Shown one piece after another: positions 9,868-18,549 of a stretch of DNA of 64,000 bases. This DNA is from Saccharopolyspora erythraea NRRL 2338 (GTDB taxonomy: Bacteria > Actinomycetota > Actinomycetes > Mycobacteriales > Pseudonocardiaceae): positions 7,925,584 to 7,989,583 of the forward strand of contig NC_009142.1 of NCBI RefSeq assembly GCF_000062885.1. The letters run 5' to 3'. Under the pieces are notes generated by a model that worked only from the letters and a program-made list of their open reading frames with translations, did not search any database and was not told the origin of the DNA. The number at the start of each line of letters is the position of its first letter. Position 1 is the first letter of the stretch. Both the position numbers and the translations under genes were made by a program.

Positions 9868-10064
9868 CCTCGCCCACCTCCCGACCCCGGCGCCTGCCGC
9901 ACCCCTGCCAGTCTGCTACCTCCGCGGTCCGGGCGGCACCTCGAAAGGGATGACTTCCAACCGGTTCCGTCCACTCGGCACAGTCCAGGTGGCTACTGGC
10001 ACCCTCGACGGGTACACCGCAGGGCGACGCCCGACGACCAGCACACCTCGAGGACGGAGTTCCG

Positions 10065-10649
10065 ATGTCCCAGCAGCCCCAGCGCCCGGCGCCGCCGCCG
10101 ATCACCGACCAGATGCGCGAGGAGGCCCGGCAGACCCCCGGTACCTGGCTCTACATCGTCGATCCCGGGTACCAGGAGTCCGGCGACGAGGTGCCGCCGG
10201 AGGGAGTCATCGGCGCCTACCGCATCGACGACAGCGGTGAGATCGACGAGGACTTCCAGTTCAACGACGAGTACGTGCCGTCGGAGATGGCGGTCTCGCT
10301 ACCGGAGCCGACCAACGACCTGGAGCAGGTTCTGCACCGGATCGCCACCGGGCAGGCGCCGGAGAGCGACCTGCCGCCCGCGGTCCTGGACGCCGAGATC
10401 CTGCTCTACGCCGAGGAGGGCGAGGACGACGCGATCTTCGCCGCGGAGATGGACGACGGCTCGCAGCTCGTGCCCGCGTGCACCTCGGAGTCGCGGGTCC
10501 CGCGGAGCTGGCCAGGCTTCCGCCGGGTGCCCGGCGCGGACCTGCCGGAGGTGCTGAGCGGGCTGGACCTCGGGCTCAACGTCGACGACGCGATCCGCGC
10601 GATCATCCCGCACAGCGTGCTCGTGCAGGCGGCCGCGGAACGGGGATGA
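10065..10649 (+). CDS. type VII secretion-associated protein (SseB-like region)
   Basis: This 194-aa acidic protein has no signal peptide. It has the pattern TWLYIVDPGY...VPPEGVIGAYRID, then FQFNDEYVPS near the N-terminus. An SseB-like segment follows (LYAEEGED, LVPACTSESRVPRSWPGFRRV, NVDDAIRAIIP). I recognise this as the protein annotated as type VII secretion system-associated in mycelial actinomycetes. Its molecular role is not known. GGACGGAG precedes ATG 10065. No ESX core gene is nearby; possible ESX substrates lie at 44.2-45.8 kb. Confidence 0.65.
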   Translation: MSQQPQRPAPPPITDQMREEARQTPGTWLYIVDPGYQESGDEVPPEGVIGAYRIDDSGEIDEDFQFNDEYVPSEMAVSLPEPTNDLEQVLHRIATGQAPESDLPPAVLDAEILLYAEEGEDDAIFAAEMDDGSQLVPACTSESRVPRSWPGFRRVPGADLPEVLSGLDLGLNVDDAIRAIIPHSVLVQAAAERG

Positions 10650-11128
10650 CGCCGGGCGCCGAGCGCGGGGCGGCGGTGCGGTGCGGGCGCGCGGGCGAAC
10701 GTGGTCGTCGGACGGTGAACGCGGTCGTCGCCTGAGCGGACATGGCCCTCGCACGGACGAAGGCGGTCGTCGCCCGGGCGGAACGCCGTGGGGATGCGGG
10801 CGGACTCCGTGGACTCGGGTGCACGCCGTCGGCGTGCGGGTGGACGCCGTCAGTGCTCGGAGGGACCCCCGTCAATGCCCAGGTGCACGCGCCGTCAATG
10901 CCCAGGTGCACGCGCCGTCAATGCCCAGGTGCACGCCGTCAATGCCCAGGTGCACGCCGTCGGTGCGCGGGTGGACGCCGCCGGCGTGCGTGCATAGCCT
11001 CGGCGGCGGACGATCGCGGCGTGGTTCGCGCCCGGTGGGTTCGGCGACCGCGGCTCCCGCACCGCTCGGCGCGCCGCGACGTCGTCGACGCTCGTGGCAG
11101 GGCCGACGCCAGGACAGGGGAATCGCGG
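10650..11128. other. intergenic region with degenerate minisatellite
   Basis: No credible gene is present. The first half carries loosely repeated GGTCGTCGCC-containing segments. The middle carries a clear 21-23-base tandem array (10828-10979). The last 150 bases precede the trehalase-like gene. Confidence 0.6.
10828..10979. repeat. tandem array of 21-23 base units
   Basis: Seven adjacent units each begin with GTC. Two identical 23-mers (10871-10893, 10894-10916) are followed by two identical 21-mers (10917-10937, 10938-10958). All four share GTCAATGCCCAGGTGCACGC. Diverged units flank them at 10828, 10849 and 10959. The units abut with no spacers. Confidence 0.85.
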
Positions 11129-13288
11129 ATGACGGACGCTCCCGGTGGACGAGGCGCTCAGGACACCGACCGGGCCGGAGCACGAGCAGATCCGGCCGAA
11201 CCCGATGTCGGCCCGGACGAACACGGCCCGGACCTGGCAGAGCTCGGGGCCGACCTCGCCGAGCCGGGTGCGGACCTGGGTGTGGCGGGCGCCCTGCACG
11301 GCGACGAGGTCGCCGATCCCGGGGGACCCAGCGCCGCGCCGGGCGGCGCTGACGGCGTCGCAAGCACCACCGGCGGGTCACCGTCGGCCGATGCGCATCC
11401 CGACGATCTGGACACCGATCGCGGCGGTCCGGGGCTGATCGAGGACTACGCGCTCCTGTCGGACCTGCGGACCGCCGCCCTCGTCGGCAGGGACGGCTCG
11501 GTCGACTGGCTGTGCCTGCCCCGCTTCGACTGGCCGTCGTGCTTCGCCCGGCTGCTGGGCGCCGACCACGACGGGCACTGGCAGATCGCCCCCGTCGCGC
11601 CGGTGCGCCGCGTGGAACGCAGGTACCGGGAGAACTCCCTGGTGCTGGAGACCGACTTCCACACCGACAACGGGGTCGTGCGGGTCGTCGACAGCATGCC
11701 GCCGCACGAGAAGAACCACGACGACCAGCCGTGCCTGGTGCGGATGGTCGAGGGCGTCTCCGGCGAGGTCGCGGTCCGGATGCGCTGGGTCGTGCGCTTC
11801 GCCTACGGCGACACGACGCCGTGGGTGCGGCGGGTACGGGAGACCGACCCGGTGCTCGACGAGTACATCCTCGCCGTCGCCGGCCCGCACACGGTGGTAC
11901 TGCGCGGCGACGACCTGCCCAGGCGGGTGCCGCACCAGCGGGCGCACGAGGCGGTCTGCACCGTGCGTGCCGGCGAGCGGAAGTCGTGGGTGATGCAGTG
12001 GTCCCCCGACCCGGACGAGCTGCCCGCGCCGATGGACCCCGAACAGGAGACCCGCGACAGCGAGGACTTCTGGCGGACGTGGACCCGCAAGATCACCTAC
12101 TGCGGTCCGCACCGAGACGCGGTTTACCGGTCGCTGGCCACGCTCAAAGCGCTGACCTACGCGCCGACCGGCGGGATCGTCGCCGCCCCGACCGCGTCGC
12201 TGCCGGAGACGCTGGGCGGTGACCGCAACTGGGACTACCGCTTCTGCTGGCTTCGCGACGCGACGTTCGTGCTGCTGGCGCTGGACAACTTCGGCTGCCA
12301 GATGGAAGCCGGGGACTGGCGGCGGTGGCTCGTGCGGGCGACCGCGGGCGACCCCCGCGAGCTGCAGATCATGTACGGCGTCGGCGGTGAGCGGCATCTG
12401 CTGGAGTGGGAGGCGGACTGGCTGCCCGGCTACCAGGGCGCCGCGCCGGTTCGGATCGGCAACGCCGCGCACCGGCAGCGCCAGCTCGACGTCTACGGCG
12501 AGGTGATGGACGCGCTGCACCTGGCCAGGGAGCGCGGCCTGACCGAGACGCCGGAGTCGTGGGCGGTGCAGCGCGGCATGATGCGCCACCTGGAACAGAT
12601 CTGGCGCGCGCCCGACCGCGGACTGTGGGAGGTGCGCGGTCCGGAGCGGTACTTCACGCACTCGCAGGTGATGGTGTGGGTGGCCTTCGACCGCGCGGTG
12701 CGCGCCATCGAGGAGGACGGGCTGCCGGGGCCGCTGGACCGCTGGCGCGGCATCCGCGACACCGTGCGCGCGGAGGTGCTGGAGCACGGCTGGAACGACG
12801 ATGTCGGCGCGTTCACGCAGTACTACGGCGGCCGGACGCTGGACGCGGCGACGCTGCTGCTGCCCGCCGTCGGGTTCCTGCCCGCCGACGACGAGCGGAT
12901 GCGGAGCACGGTGCGCGCGATCCAGCGCGAGTTGCAGCCCGGCGGGCTGCTCGTCGAGCGCTACAGCACCTCGGACGACACCAGCGTCGTGGGGGTCGAC
13001 GGGCTGACCGGCCGCGAGGGCGCGTTCCTGGCGTGCTCGTTCTGGCTGGTGGACGCGCTGGCGCTGGGCGGACGGCGCGACGAGGCCGAGGAGATGTTCT
13101 CCAAGCTGGTCGCGCTGGCCAACGACGTCGGGCTCTACGCAGAGGAGTACGACGTGCGCAGCGGGCGGTTCGTCGGCAACTTCCCGCAGGCGTTCACCCA
13201 CGTCGCGCTGGTCAACTCGGCGGCGGTGCTCTACGGCGGGCACGCACGGCACGAAGCCAGCAGGCGCGACGGCCGCGGCGACCGCTAG
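11129..13288 (+). CDS. GH15-family glycoside hydrolase, trehalase-like
   Basis: This 719-aa protein matches the actinobacterial GH15 enzymes that include mycobacterial trehalase. After an acidic, low-complexity N-terminal stretch of about 100 residues come GLIEDYALLSDLRTAALV and GSVDWLCLPRFDWPSCFA. The diagnostic block GGDRNWDYRFCWLRDATF lies near residues 360-378. NFPQAFTHVALVNSA ends the barrel. It should hydrolyse an alpha-linked glucoside, most likely trehalose, in the cytosol. ATG 11129 follows AGGGG at 8 bases. The acidic leader is unusual and may not be conserved, so a later start is possible. The stop TAG is the insertion site of a decayed IS element. Confidence 0.85.
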   Translation: MTDAPGGRGAQDTDRAGARADPAEPDVGPDEHGPDLAELGADLAEPGADLGVAGALHGDEVADPGGPSAAPGGADGVASTTGGSPSADAHPDDLDTDRGGPGLIEDYALLSDLRTAALVGRDGSVDWLCLPRFDWPSCFARLLGADHDGHWQIAPVAPVRRVERRYRENSLVLETDFHTDNGVVRVVDSMPPHEKNHDDQPCLVRMVEGVSGEVAVRMRWVVRFAYGDTTPWVRRVRETDPVLDEYILAVAGPHTVVLRGDDLPRRVPHQRAHEAVCTVRAGERKSWVMQWSPDPDELPAPMDPEQETRDSEDFWRTWTRKITYCGPHRDAVYRSLATLKALTYAPTGGIVAAPTASLPETLGGDRNWDYRFCWLRDATFVLLALDNFGCQMEAGDWRRWLVRATAGDPRELQIMYGVGGERHLLEWEADWLPGYQGAAPVRIGNAAHRQRQLDVYGEVMDALHLARERGLTETPESWAVQRGMMRHLEQIWRAPDRGLWEVRGPERYFTHSQVMVWVAFDRAVRAIEEDGLPGPLDRWRGIRDTVRAEVLEHGWNDDVGAFTQYYGGRTLDAATLLLPAVGFLPADDERMRSTVRAIQRELQPGGLLVERYSTSDDTSVVGVDGLTGREGAFLACSFWLVDALALGGRRDEAEEMFSKLVALANDVGLYAEEYDVRSGRFVGNFPQAFTHVALVNSAAVLYGGHARHEASRRDGRGDR

Positions 13289-13722
13289 GGGCGTTCTCAA
13301 TGTGGGTGTGTGTGACCTGATTTGATCTTGGTCGACGGTGCGTAAGCATGAGTCGACCGATGAGCAGTGGCAGGTCATCGAGCCGTTGTTGCCGGCGTCG
13401 GGTGTGGCGGGTCGGTCTCGGGCGGATGGCCGTCGGTCGATCAACGGGATGCCGCACGAGGACCGGCATCGCGTGGCGGGGTCTGCGCGAGCGGTATGGG
13501 CCGTCGAAGACCGTCTACAACCGGTTCTGGCGCTGCATGCTCGTCACTCGGGTAAGAGTGATCGCCGAAGCGATCGATGAGCTAGATGTGTTGTGTCGGT
13601 GGGCTCCAGCATCGAGCGTGAAACAACACCGAGCCATCGCCACCCGCTACGACAGAACCGCCCACTCCTACCGAGCAATGATCGACTGGCGCACTTCTCA
13701 TCTGGCTTTGAGGACAAAGCCC
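13288..13722 (+). mobile_element. decayed IS5-family insertion sequence
   Basis: From GTG 13338 the DNA encodes VRKHESTDEQWQVIEPLLP, the start of an IS5-type (DUF4096) transposase. Frames then shift through RYGPSKTVYNRFWR to HRAIATRYDRTAHSYRAMID, the usual transposase C-terminus. The DDE core is missing and at least two frameshifts are present. At about 435 bp it is roughly half of an intact element. Ends GGGGCGTTCTCAA (left) and TTGAGGACAAAGCCC (right) are imperfect inverted repeats flanked by TA, which fits a TA target duplication. Confidence 0.8.
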
Positions 13723-13968
13723 TAGGGAGGACCGCGCGCGGCCCGTCGCGGGCGGCAGAGCGCATGCGGTCGAACGTGTACGCGCGTCGCGACCGCCGTG
13801 CGGTCGGTGGAACGCGCCGCGGCTGAGCGAAAACCCGTTGGGCTCGCAACTCGGAGGTCCCCGGTCATCGCCCGAACGACCGACTTGCGCGAACGGGTGA
13901 TCAGCACTCGATCGGCGGGCATCCGAAAGTGATCGCTGATTTCACCCGATCAGTGGGAGGACAGGTGC
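13723..13968. other. intergenic region downstream of the IS relic
   Basis: About 245 bases lie between the IS relic and the stop codon of the PAS-GGDEF-EAL gene. I see no gene or clear terminator here. It contains several short GAACG/CGAACG repeats and is otherwise featureless. Confidence 0.5.
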
Positions 13969-16134
13969 TCATGCCAAGTGGTCGGCGATGATCGCGTTGA
14001 TCCGCTCGGGCGAGCAGGGACGCGCGAAGAAGTAGCCCTGCCCCGTCTCGCACCCGATGTCGGCCACCCGCCGGGCCTGCGCATGGGTTTCCACGCCCTC
14101 CGCGGTGACCGTCAGCCCCAGCGCGTGCGCGAGGTCGACGAGGGTGCCGACGATGCGCGCGTCGACCGGGTCGGCGCGCTCGGCGTCGCGCAGGCCCTCC
14201 ATGAACGACCCGGCGATCTTCAGCTCGTGCACCGGCAGGTGCCGCAGGTAGGCCAGGTTCGAGTAGCCGGTGCCGAAGTCGTCGATGGCGATGCGCACGC
14301 CCATCCTCGACAGCGCGCGCAGTGCGTCCAGCGGCTCGTCGGCGGTGCCCATGATCGCGCTCTCGGTGAGCTCGAGCTGCAGCCTCGACGGTTCCAGCCC
14401 GGTCTCCCGCAGGATCGCGGCCACGTCGTCGACCAGGTTCGGGTCGCGGGACTGGCGTACCGCGAGGTTGACGCTGACGAACGGCGCCGCGTCGCCGAAC
14501 TCGTCCTGCCACTGCCGCGCCTGCCGGCACGCCTGCCGCAGCACCCAGCGCCCCAGCGGCACGATCAGGCCGGTCTCCTCGGCCAGCCCGATGAACCGGT
14601 CCGGGCCGAGCCGCCCCAGCTCCGGGTGCCACCAGCGGACCAGCGCCTCCACGCCCACGACGCCGAAGTCGCGCAGGCCGATCAGCGGCTGGTACTCGAC
14701 GTAGAACTCCTCGGAGTCCAGCGCCGCGGGCATCTTCGCCGACAGCCGGAACTGGGCGACCTCGGTGGCGTTGCGGTCCGGGTCGAACAGCGCCCACTGC
14801 CCCTTGCCCTCGGCCTTCGCCCAGTACAGCGTCACGTCGGCGTCGCGCATCAGCTCCGCCGCCGTCTGCCCCCGCACCGGGCGCTCGACGATGCCGATGC
14901 TGGCCGACACCGACAGCTCGTGGCCGCCGATGCGGACCGGCTCGACCAGCGCGTCCAGTACCCGGTCGGCGACCTCGATGGCCTGCTCGGTGCCCGGGGA
15001 GTCCTGGACGAGGATCACGAACTCGTCGCCGCCCATCCGCGCGACCAGCCGGTTCTCGCCGCGCGCGCTGAGCGCAAGCCGCTCCGACACCGCGATCAGC
15101 AGGTCGTCGCCGACGTGGTGGCCGAGGCTGTCGTTGATCACCTTGAAGCCGTCGAGGTCCATGTAGCACAGCGCCACCCGCTCGCCCGGACCGTGGTTCT
15201 CCAGCGCCACGCCGAGCTTCTCCAGGAACAGCGCCCGGTTCGGCAGCCCGGTCAGCGGGTCGTGCATGGCCTGGTGCCGCAATCGTTCCTGCAGCAGCCT
15301 GCGGTCGGTGACGTCCTCGATCATCGCGACCTGGTACAGCGGCAGACCGTCCTCGCCGCGCACCAGCGAGACGATCATCTCGGTCCACACCGTGCCGCCG
15401 TCGGGCCTGCTGAACTTCTTCTCCACGCGGTACTGGTCGCGCTCGCCGCGCACCATCTCCTCGTAGAGGCGCCAGATCCCGGCGTTGTCGGCGGGGTGGA
15501 TCCAGTCGTTGACCATCGAGCCGCGCAGCTTCTCGGCCGGGCGGCCCAGGATTCGCCGCAGCGAGGCGTTGACCTCGAGTATCCGGCCGCTCATGTCGGC
15601 GATGCCGATGCCGATCGCGGCTTCGGTGAAGATGGCGCGGAAGCGGGCCTCGCTGGTGCGCAGCGCCTGTTCGACGGAGTCGCGGGCGTCGAGCACGGCC
15701 TGCCGGATGGCCTCCTGCTCGTCGAGGGTGCGCTTGCGCACGGCCTGGACGAACCCGGAGCAGACCGCGCCCTGCAGCGCCGCGATGCGGCAGTCCCAGT
15801 CCGGTCCCGGGCCGAGCTTGAGGGTGCGCAGCAGGTTCGCGCCGATCAGGTCGACGGTCCTGGCAAGGGACTCGGCGCTGGTGAAGTGCACGCCGACCAG
15901 GTCGACCCCCACGTCGCGGGCCGGTGCGGCGTCGAAGGGTTCGCTGAGCAGCGCGTCGACCAGGCGGTCGGTGTAGCCGCACAGGCGGCCTTCCACTTCG
16001 GCGCTGGTCATCGGCACGTAGCTGGTTCCCATCAGTGCCTGTGCCCAGGCCGACGCGTAACGCCGCCTGTCCGCCCGCCTCACGACCCCAGCCGCCTCGC
16101 GAGCGCCGGGCACAGGCGCTGTCCAGCCGGTCAT
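13969..16134 (-). CDS. PAS-GGDEF-EAL cyclic-di-GMP enzyme
   Basis: This 721-aa cytosolic protein has an N-terminal actinobacterial sensor-like region (1-190). A PAS domain (ARFRAIFTEAAIGIGIADM to VAMIEDVTDRR, about 195-315) is followed by GGDEF (MGGDEF near 367) and EAL (VEALVRWWHP near 494). The GGDEF motif is intact and no RxxD inhibitory site precedes it. The EAL domain keeps NLAVRQ, ELTES, DDFGTGYS, AEGVE and GQGYFF. The usual KID reads KIA, so a conserved Asp is lost. It has no transmembrane segment. ATG 16134 has GGAGGG about 10 bases upstream. It probably tunes c-di-GMP-controlled development. Confidence 0.93.
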   Translation of the reverse strand: MTGWTAPVPGAREAAGVVRRADRRRYASAWAQALMGTSYVPMTSAEVEGRLCGYTDRLVDALLSEPFDAAPARDVGVDLVGVHFTSAESLARTVDLIGANLLRTLKLGPGPDWDCRIAALQGAVCSGFVQAVRKRTLDEQEAIRQAVLDARDSVEQALRTSEARFRAIFTEAAIGIGIADMSGRILEVNASLRRILGRPAEKLRGSMVNDWIHPADNAGIWRLYEEMVRGERDQYRVEKKFSRPDGGTVWTEMIVSLVRGEDGLPLYQVAMIEDVTDRRLLQERLRHQAMHDPLTGLPNRALFLEKLGVALENHGPGERVALCYMDLDGFKVINDSLGHHVGDDLLIAVSERLALSARGENRLVARMGGDEFVILVQDSPGTEQAIEVADRVLDALVEPVRIGGHELSVSASIGIVERPVRGQTAAELMRDADVTLYWAKAEGKGQWALFDPDRNATEVAQFRLSAKMPAALDSEEFYVEYQPLIGLRDFGVVGVEALVRWWHPELGRLGPDRFIGLAEETGLIVPLGRWVLRQACRQARQWQDEFGDAAPFVSVNLAVRQSRDPNLVDDVAAILRETGLEPSRLQLELTESAIMGTADEPLDALRALSRMGVRIAIDDFGTGYSNLAYLRHLPVHELKIAGSFMEGLRDAERADPVDARIVGTLVDLAHALGLTVTAEGVETHAQARRVADIGCETGQGYFFARPCSPERINAIIADHLA

Positions 16135-16559
16135 GCCTGCGACGCCCTCCAGTCGTCGTAGTCGCCTAGGCCATCTCGTCCGGAGCATACGGTCGCGACT
16201 ACCCGGTGGTCGAACATCCACCCACCGCACCCAGAGTAACGATGAACGCCGGGTGAGCAGGACAGATGATGTCTGCGGAGCGGGTTCCCGCGGTGGCGCG
16301 CAACCCGTGGTCGGTGACGGAACGCGTGCGGTCCGTGCTGTGTTCGACGCTCATCCCGGGCGCCGGGTTGTGCAGGTCATCGAAATCCCACCTTTACCAG
16401 CGGGCCCTTCCGCGGAATGTCCGGATTGGGCCAATACGGTGAGAAAATAACACGAGATCTACCTATTAAGAAAAAAGCTGCCCACACTTTCAGGTGAGAC
16501 GCCGCCCGGCCTCCTCCCCCGAGGGTAGCTGCGGCGATGATCCCCCGAGAGGGACGACG
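16135..16559. other. intergenic region upstream of the lysozyme gene
   Basis: This is a 425-base divergent gap. Bases 16435-16480 are A+T-rich (GTGAGAAAATAACACGAG, then CTATTAAGAAAAAAG) and are the most promoter-like part for the lysozyme gene. I tested the region by eye for a c-di-AMP riboswitch and did not find the core. Confidence 0.45.
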
Positions 16560-17399
16560 ATGAACCATCCGAGTGGACGTGGTCGCAAGCGCCGGTTGAT
16601 CTCCTTACTATCGGTTGCCTGCGCGAGCGCTCTGCTGTTCGGCGCTCCCGCGCACGCAACCGCAACTCCCCCTCCAGGAACGGAACGGCCGATGAGCAAC
16701 CAGGCAGACGACGCCGAGATGGGCTCACAGATCCGTAAGCACGAAGGCGGAGACCCAGAGGCGGCCCCGCAGGACGTCGACGCGCAGGCGACCGTGGCTG
16801 GCATCGACGTCAGCGGCCACCAGAGGAACGTCGACTGGCAGTACTGGTGGAACCAGGGCAAGCGCTTCGCCTACGTCAAGGCGACCGAGGGCACGGGCTA
16901 CAAGAACCCGTACTTCGCCCAGCAGTACAACGGCTCCTACAACATCGGGATGATCCGCGGCGCATACCACTTCGCGCTGCCGGACCGCTCCAGCGGCGCG
17001 GCCCAGGCCAACTACTTCGTCGACAACGGCGGCGGCTGGTCCAAGGACGGCAAGACGCTGCCCGGCGCGCTGGACATGGAGTACAACCCCTACGGCGGCA
17101 CCTGCTACGGCAAGACGCCCGCGCAGATGACCGCGTGGATCAAGGACTTCAGCGACACCTACCACGCCCGCACCGGGCGCTGGCCCGTCATCTACACCAG
17201 CACCAGCTGGTGGAGCTCGTGCGTCAACGGCGACTTCAGCTCGACCAACCCGCTGTGGGTCGCCCGCTACGCCAGCACGGTGGGCAAGCTGCCGTACAAC
17301 TGGGGCTTCCACACCATCTGGCAGTACACCTCGTCACCGATCGACCAGAACTCCTTCAACGGCGGGTACGACCGCCTGCAGGCACTGGCCAACGGCTGA
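16560..17399 (+). CDS. secreted GH25 lysozyme (muramidase)
   Basis: This 279-aa protein has a signal peptide (RKRRLISLLSVACASALL...AHA, cleavage about 33). A polar spacer leads to a single GH25 domain from ATVAGIDVSGHQ (Asp83) to the C-terminus. The catalytic pair sits in LDMEY (Asp172, Glu174). VIYTSTSWWSSC and HTIWQYTSSPID complete the family pattern. GH25 enzymes cut the MurNAc-GlcNAc bond of peptidoglycan. No separate wall-binding domain is present. AGAGGG lies 6 bases before ATG 16560. The gene is monocistronic. Confidence 0.93.
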   Translation: MNHPSGRGRKRRLISLLSVACASALLFGAPAHATATPPPGTERPMSNQADDAEMGSQIRKHEGGDPEAAPQDVDAQATVAGIDVSGHQRNVDWQYWWNQGKRFAYVKATEGTGYKNPYFAQQYNGSYNIGMIRGAYHFALPDRSSGAAQANYFVDNGGGWSKDGKTLPGALDMEYNPYGGTCYGKTPAQMTAWIKDFSDTYHARTGRWPVIYTSTSWWSSCVNGDFSSTNPLWVARYASTVGKLPYNWGFHTIWQYTSSPIDQNSFNGGYDRLQALANG

Positions 17400-17421
17400 C
17401 CGCGGGCGCGAAGATCACGCC

Positions 17422-18549
17422 ATGCGTGATCGCCGCCTGCCGTTGACCATCACCCTCGCGGTACTGGCGCTCGTCGGCGCCAGTACCGCCCTGCTGGTTT
17501 TCGACCCCCGCGTTACCAGCGCCGAGGCGCTTCGCACCGGAGGTCTCGCGGCCGGTTCGGTCGTCGCGCTCTACGCGCTGTGGCTCAACGACCGGCGCCG
17601 CGTGGTCGAGGAGCGCCGCCAGGAGCTGGAAGCCGAACGGCAGCGGCTGGACAGCGAGCGCTACGCGCTGGAGCAGCGCCGCCAGGAGCTGGAGGACCGG
17701 CGCACCGGCCACGACCGGGAACGCGTCGCCGACGAACGCTTCGCCCGCTCCGTCGAGCTGCTGGGCCACGAGGCCGACCAGGTGCGGGTGGGAGCGTTGC
17801 ACGCGCTGGCCGGGCTGGCCGCCAGCAGCCCGGCCTACACCCAGACCGTCCTCGACGTGCTCTGCTCGTACCTGCGCCGCCCCTTCGACCATCCGAAGTG
17901 GACCTGGCCCGGCGACCTTCCGGAGGACGACGCGGACCGGCCGGACATCCCGCACGAGGTGGAGCGCGAACGGCACGTGCGCCAGACCGCGCAACGCCTG
18001 ATCACCGACCTGCTGCCCACCACCGGCGACGACGACCCCGCGGTCTACGACCTCGACTTGACCAGGGCGTGGCTGGAGCGCTTCAACCTGTCGAACCGGG
18101 TGGTCGGGCGGATCGCGGCATACCGGTGCCGGTTCCGGCACACGACGAACTTCAAGGGCGCGAGGATCCACGGCGACGTGGCGTTGCGGGACAGCCGCTT
18201 CCTCGGGCGGATCCGCGCTGACGGCGCGGTGTTCCACGGCGGGCTGCAACTGCACAGCTGCACCACCTTCGAGCCGTGCAGCTTCGACGGCACCGAGTTC
18301 CACGGCACGCTGGACCTCAAGCACGTCGAGGCCGCCGATCGCATCTACCTGCGGCGCACGTTCTTCGGCGGAGAGCTGGACCTGCGCCACGCCCGCCTCG
18401 ACGGCGGAGTGGAGTTCTCCCCGCGCACCGACGCCACCCGGACGTACCTGCACGACATCCGGGTGTCCGGGGAGTCGTCGGTGCCGGTGAGCTGGGAGCT
18501 GGTCGCCTCCCCCGATGACGGCTACCTGGTCAGGGAGTCCGCCGCGTGA
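17422..18549 (+). CDS. membrane-anchored pentapeptide-repeat-like protein, paralog A
   Basis: In this 375-aa protein, two N-terminal transmembrane helices (LTITLAVLALVGASTALLVF and GLAAGSVVALYALWL) precede a charged coiled coil (RRQELEAERQRLDSERYALE, to about 100). A conserved helical block follows (DERFARSVELLGHEADQVRV, then GALHALAGLA and VLCSYLRRPF). The C-terminal 150 residues resemble degenerate pentapeptide repeats (FKGARIHGDVALRDSRFLG). Similar actinobacterial proteins have no assigned activity. It is paralogous to the gene at 19715-20761. Its end overlaps the convergent gene by 20 bases. Confidence 0.75.
   Translation: MRDRRLPLTITLAVLALVGASTALLVFDPRVTSAEALRTGGLAAGSVVALYALWLNDRRRVVEERRQELEAERQRLDSERYALEQRRQELEDRRTGHDRERVADERFARSVELLGHEADQVRVGALHALAGLAASSPAYTQTVLDVLCSYLRRPFDHPKWTWPGDLPEDDADRPDIPHEVERERHVRQTAQRLITDLLPTTGDDDPAVYDLDLTRAWLERFNLSNRVVGRIAAYRCRFRHTTNFKGARIHGDVALRDSRFLGRIRADGAVFHGGLQLHSCTTFEPCSFDGTEFHGTLDLKHVEAADRIYLRRTFFGGELDLRHARLDGGVEFSPRTDATRTYLHDIRVSGESSVPVSWELVASPDDGYLVRESAA

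Noticed and set aside
10871-10958. CRISPR-like array
   Set aside because: The units abut each other with no unique spacers, are only 21-23 bases long, and no cas genes are nearby. It is a tandem repeat.
16240-16559. c-di-AMP (ydaO-type) riboswitch before the lysozyme gene
   Set aside because: Such riboswitches often precede actinobacterial wall hydrolases, but I could not find the conserved core or the pseudoknot elements here.
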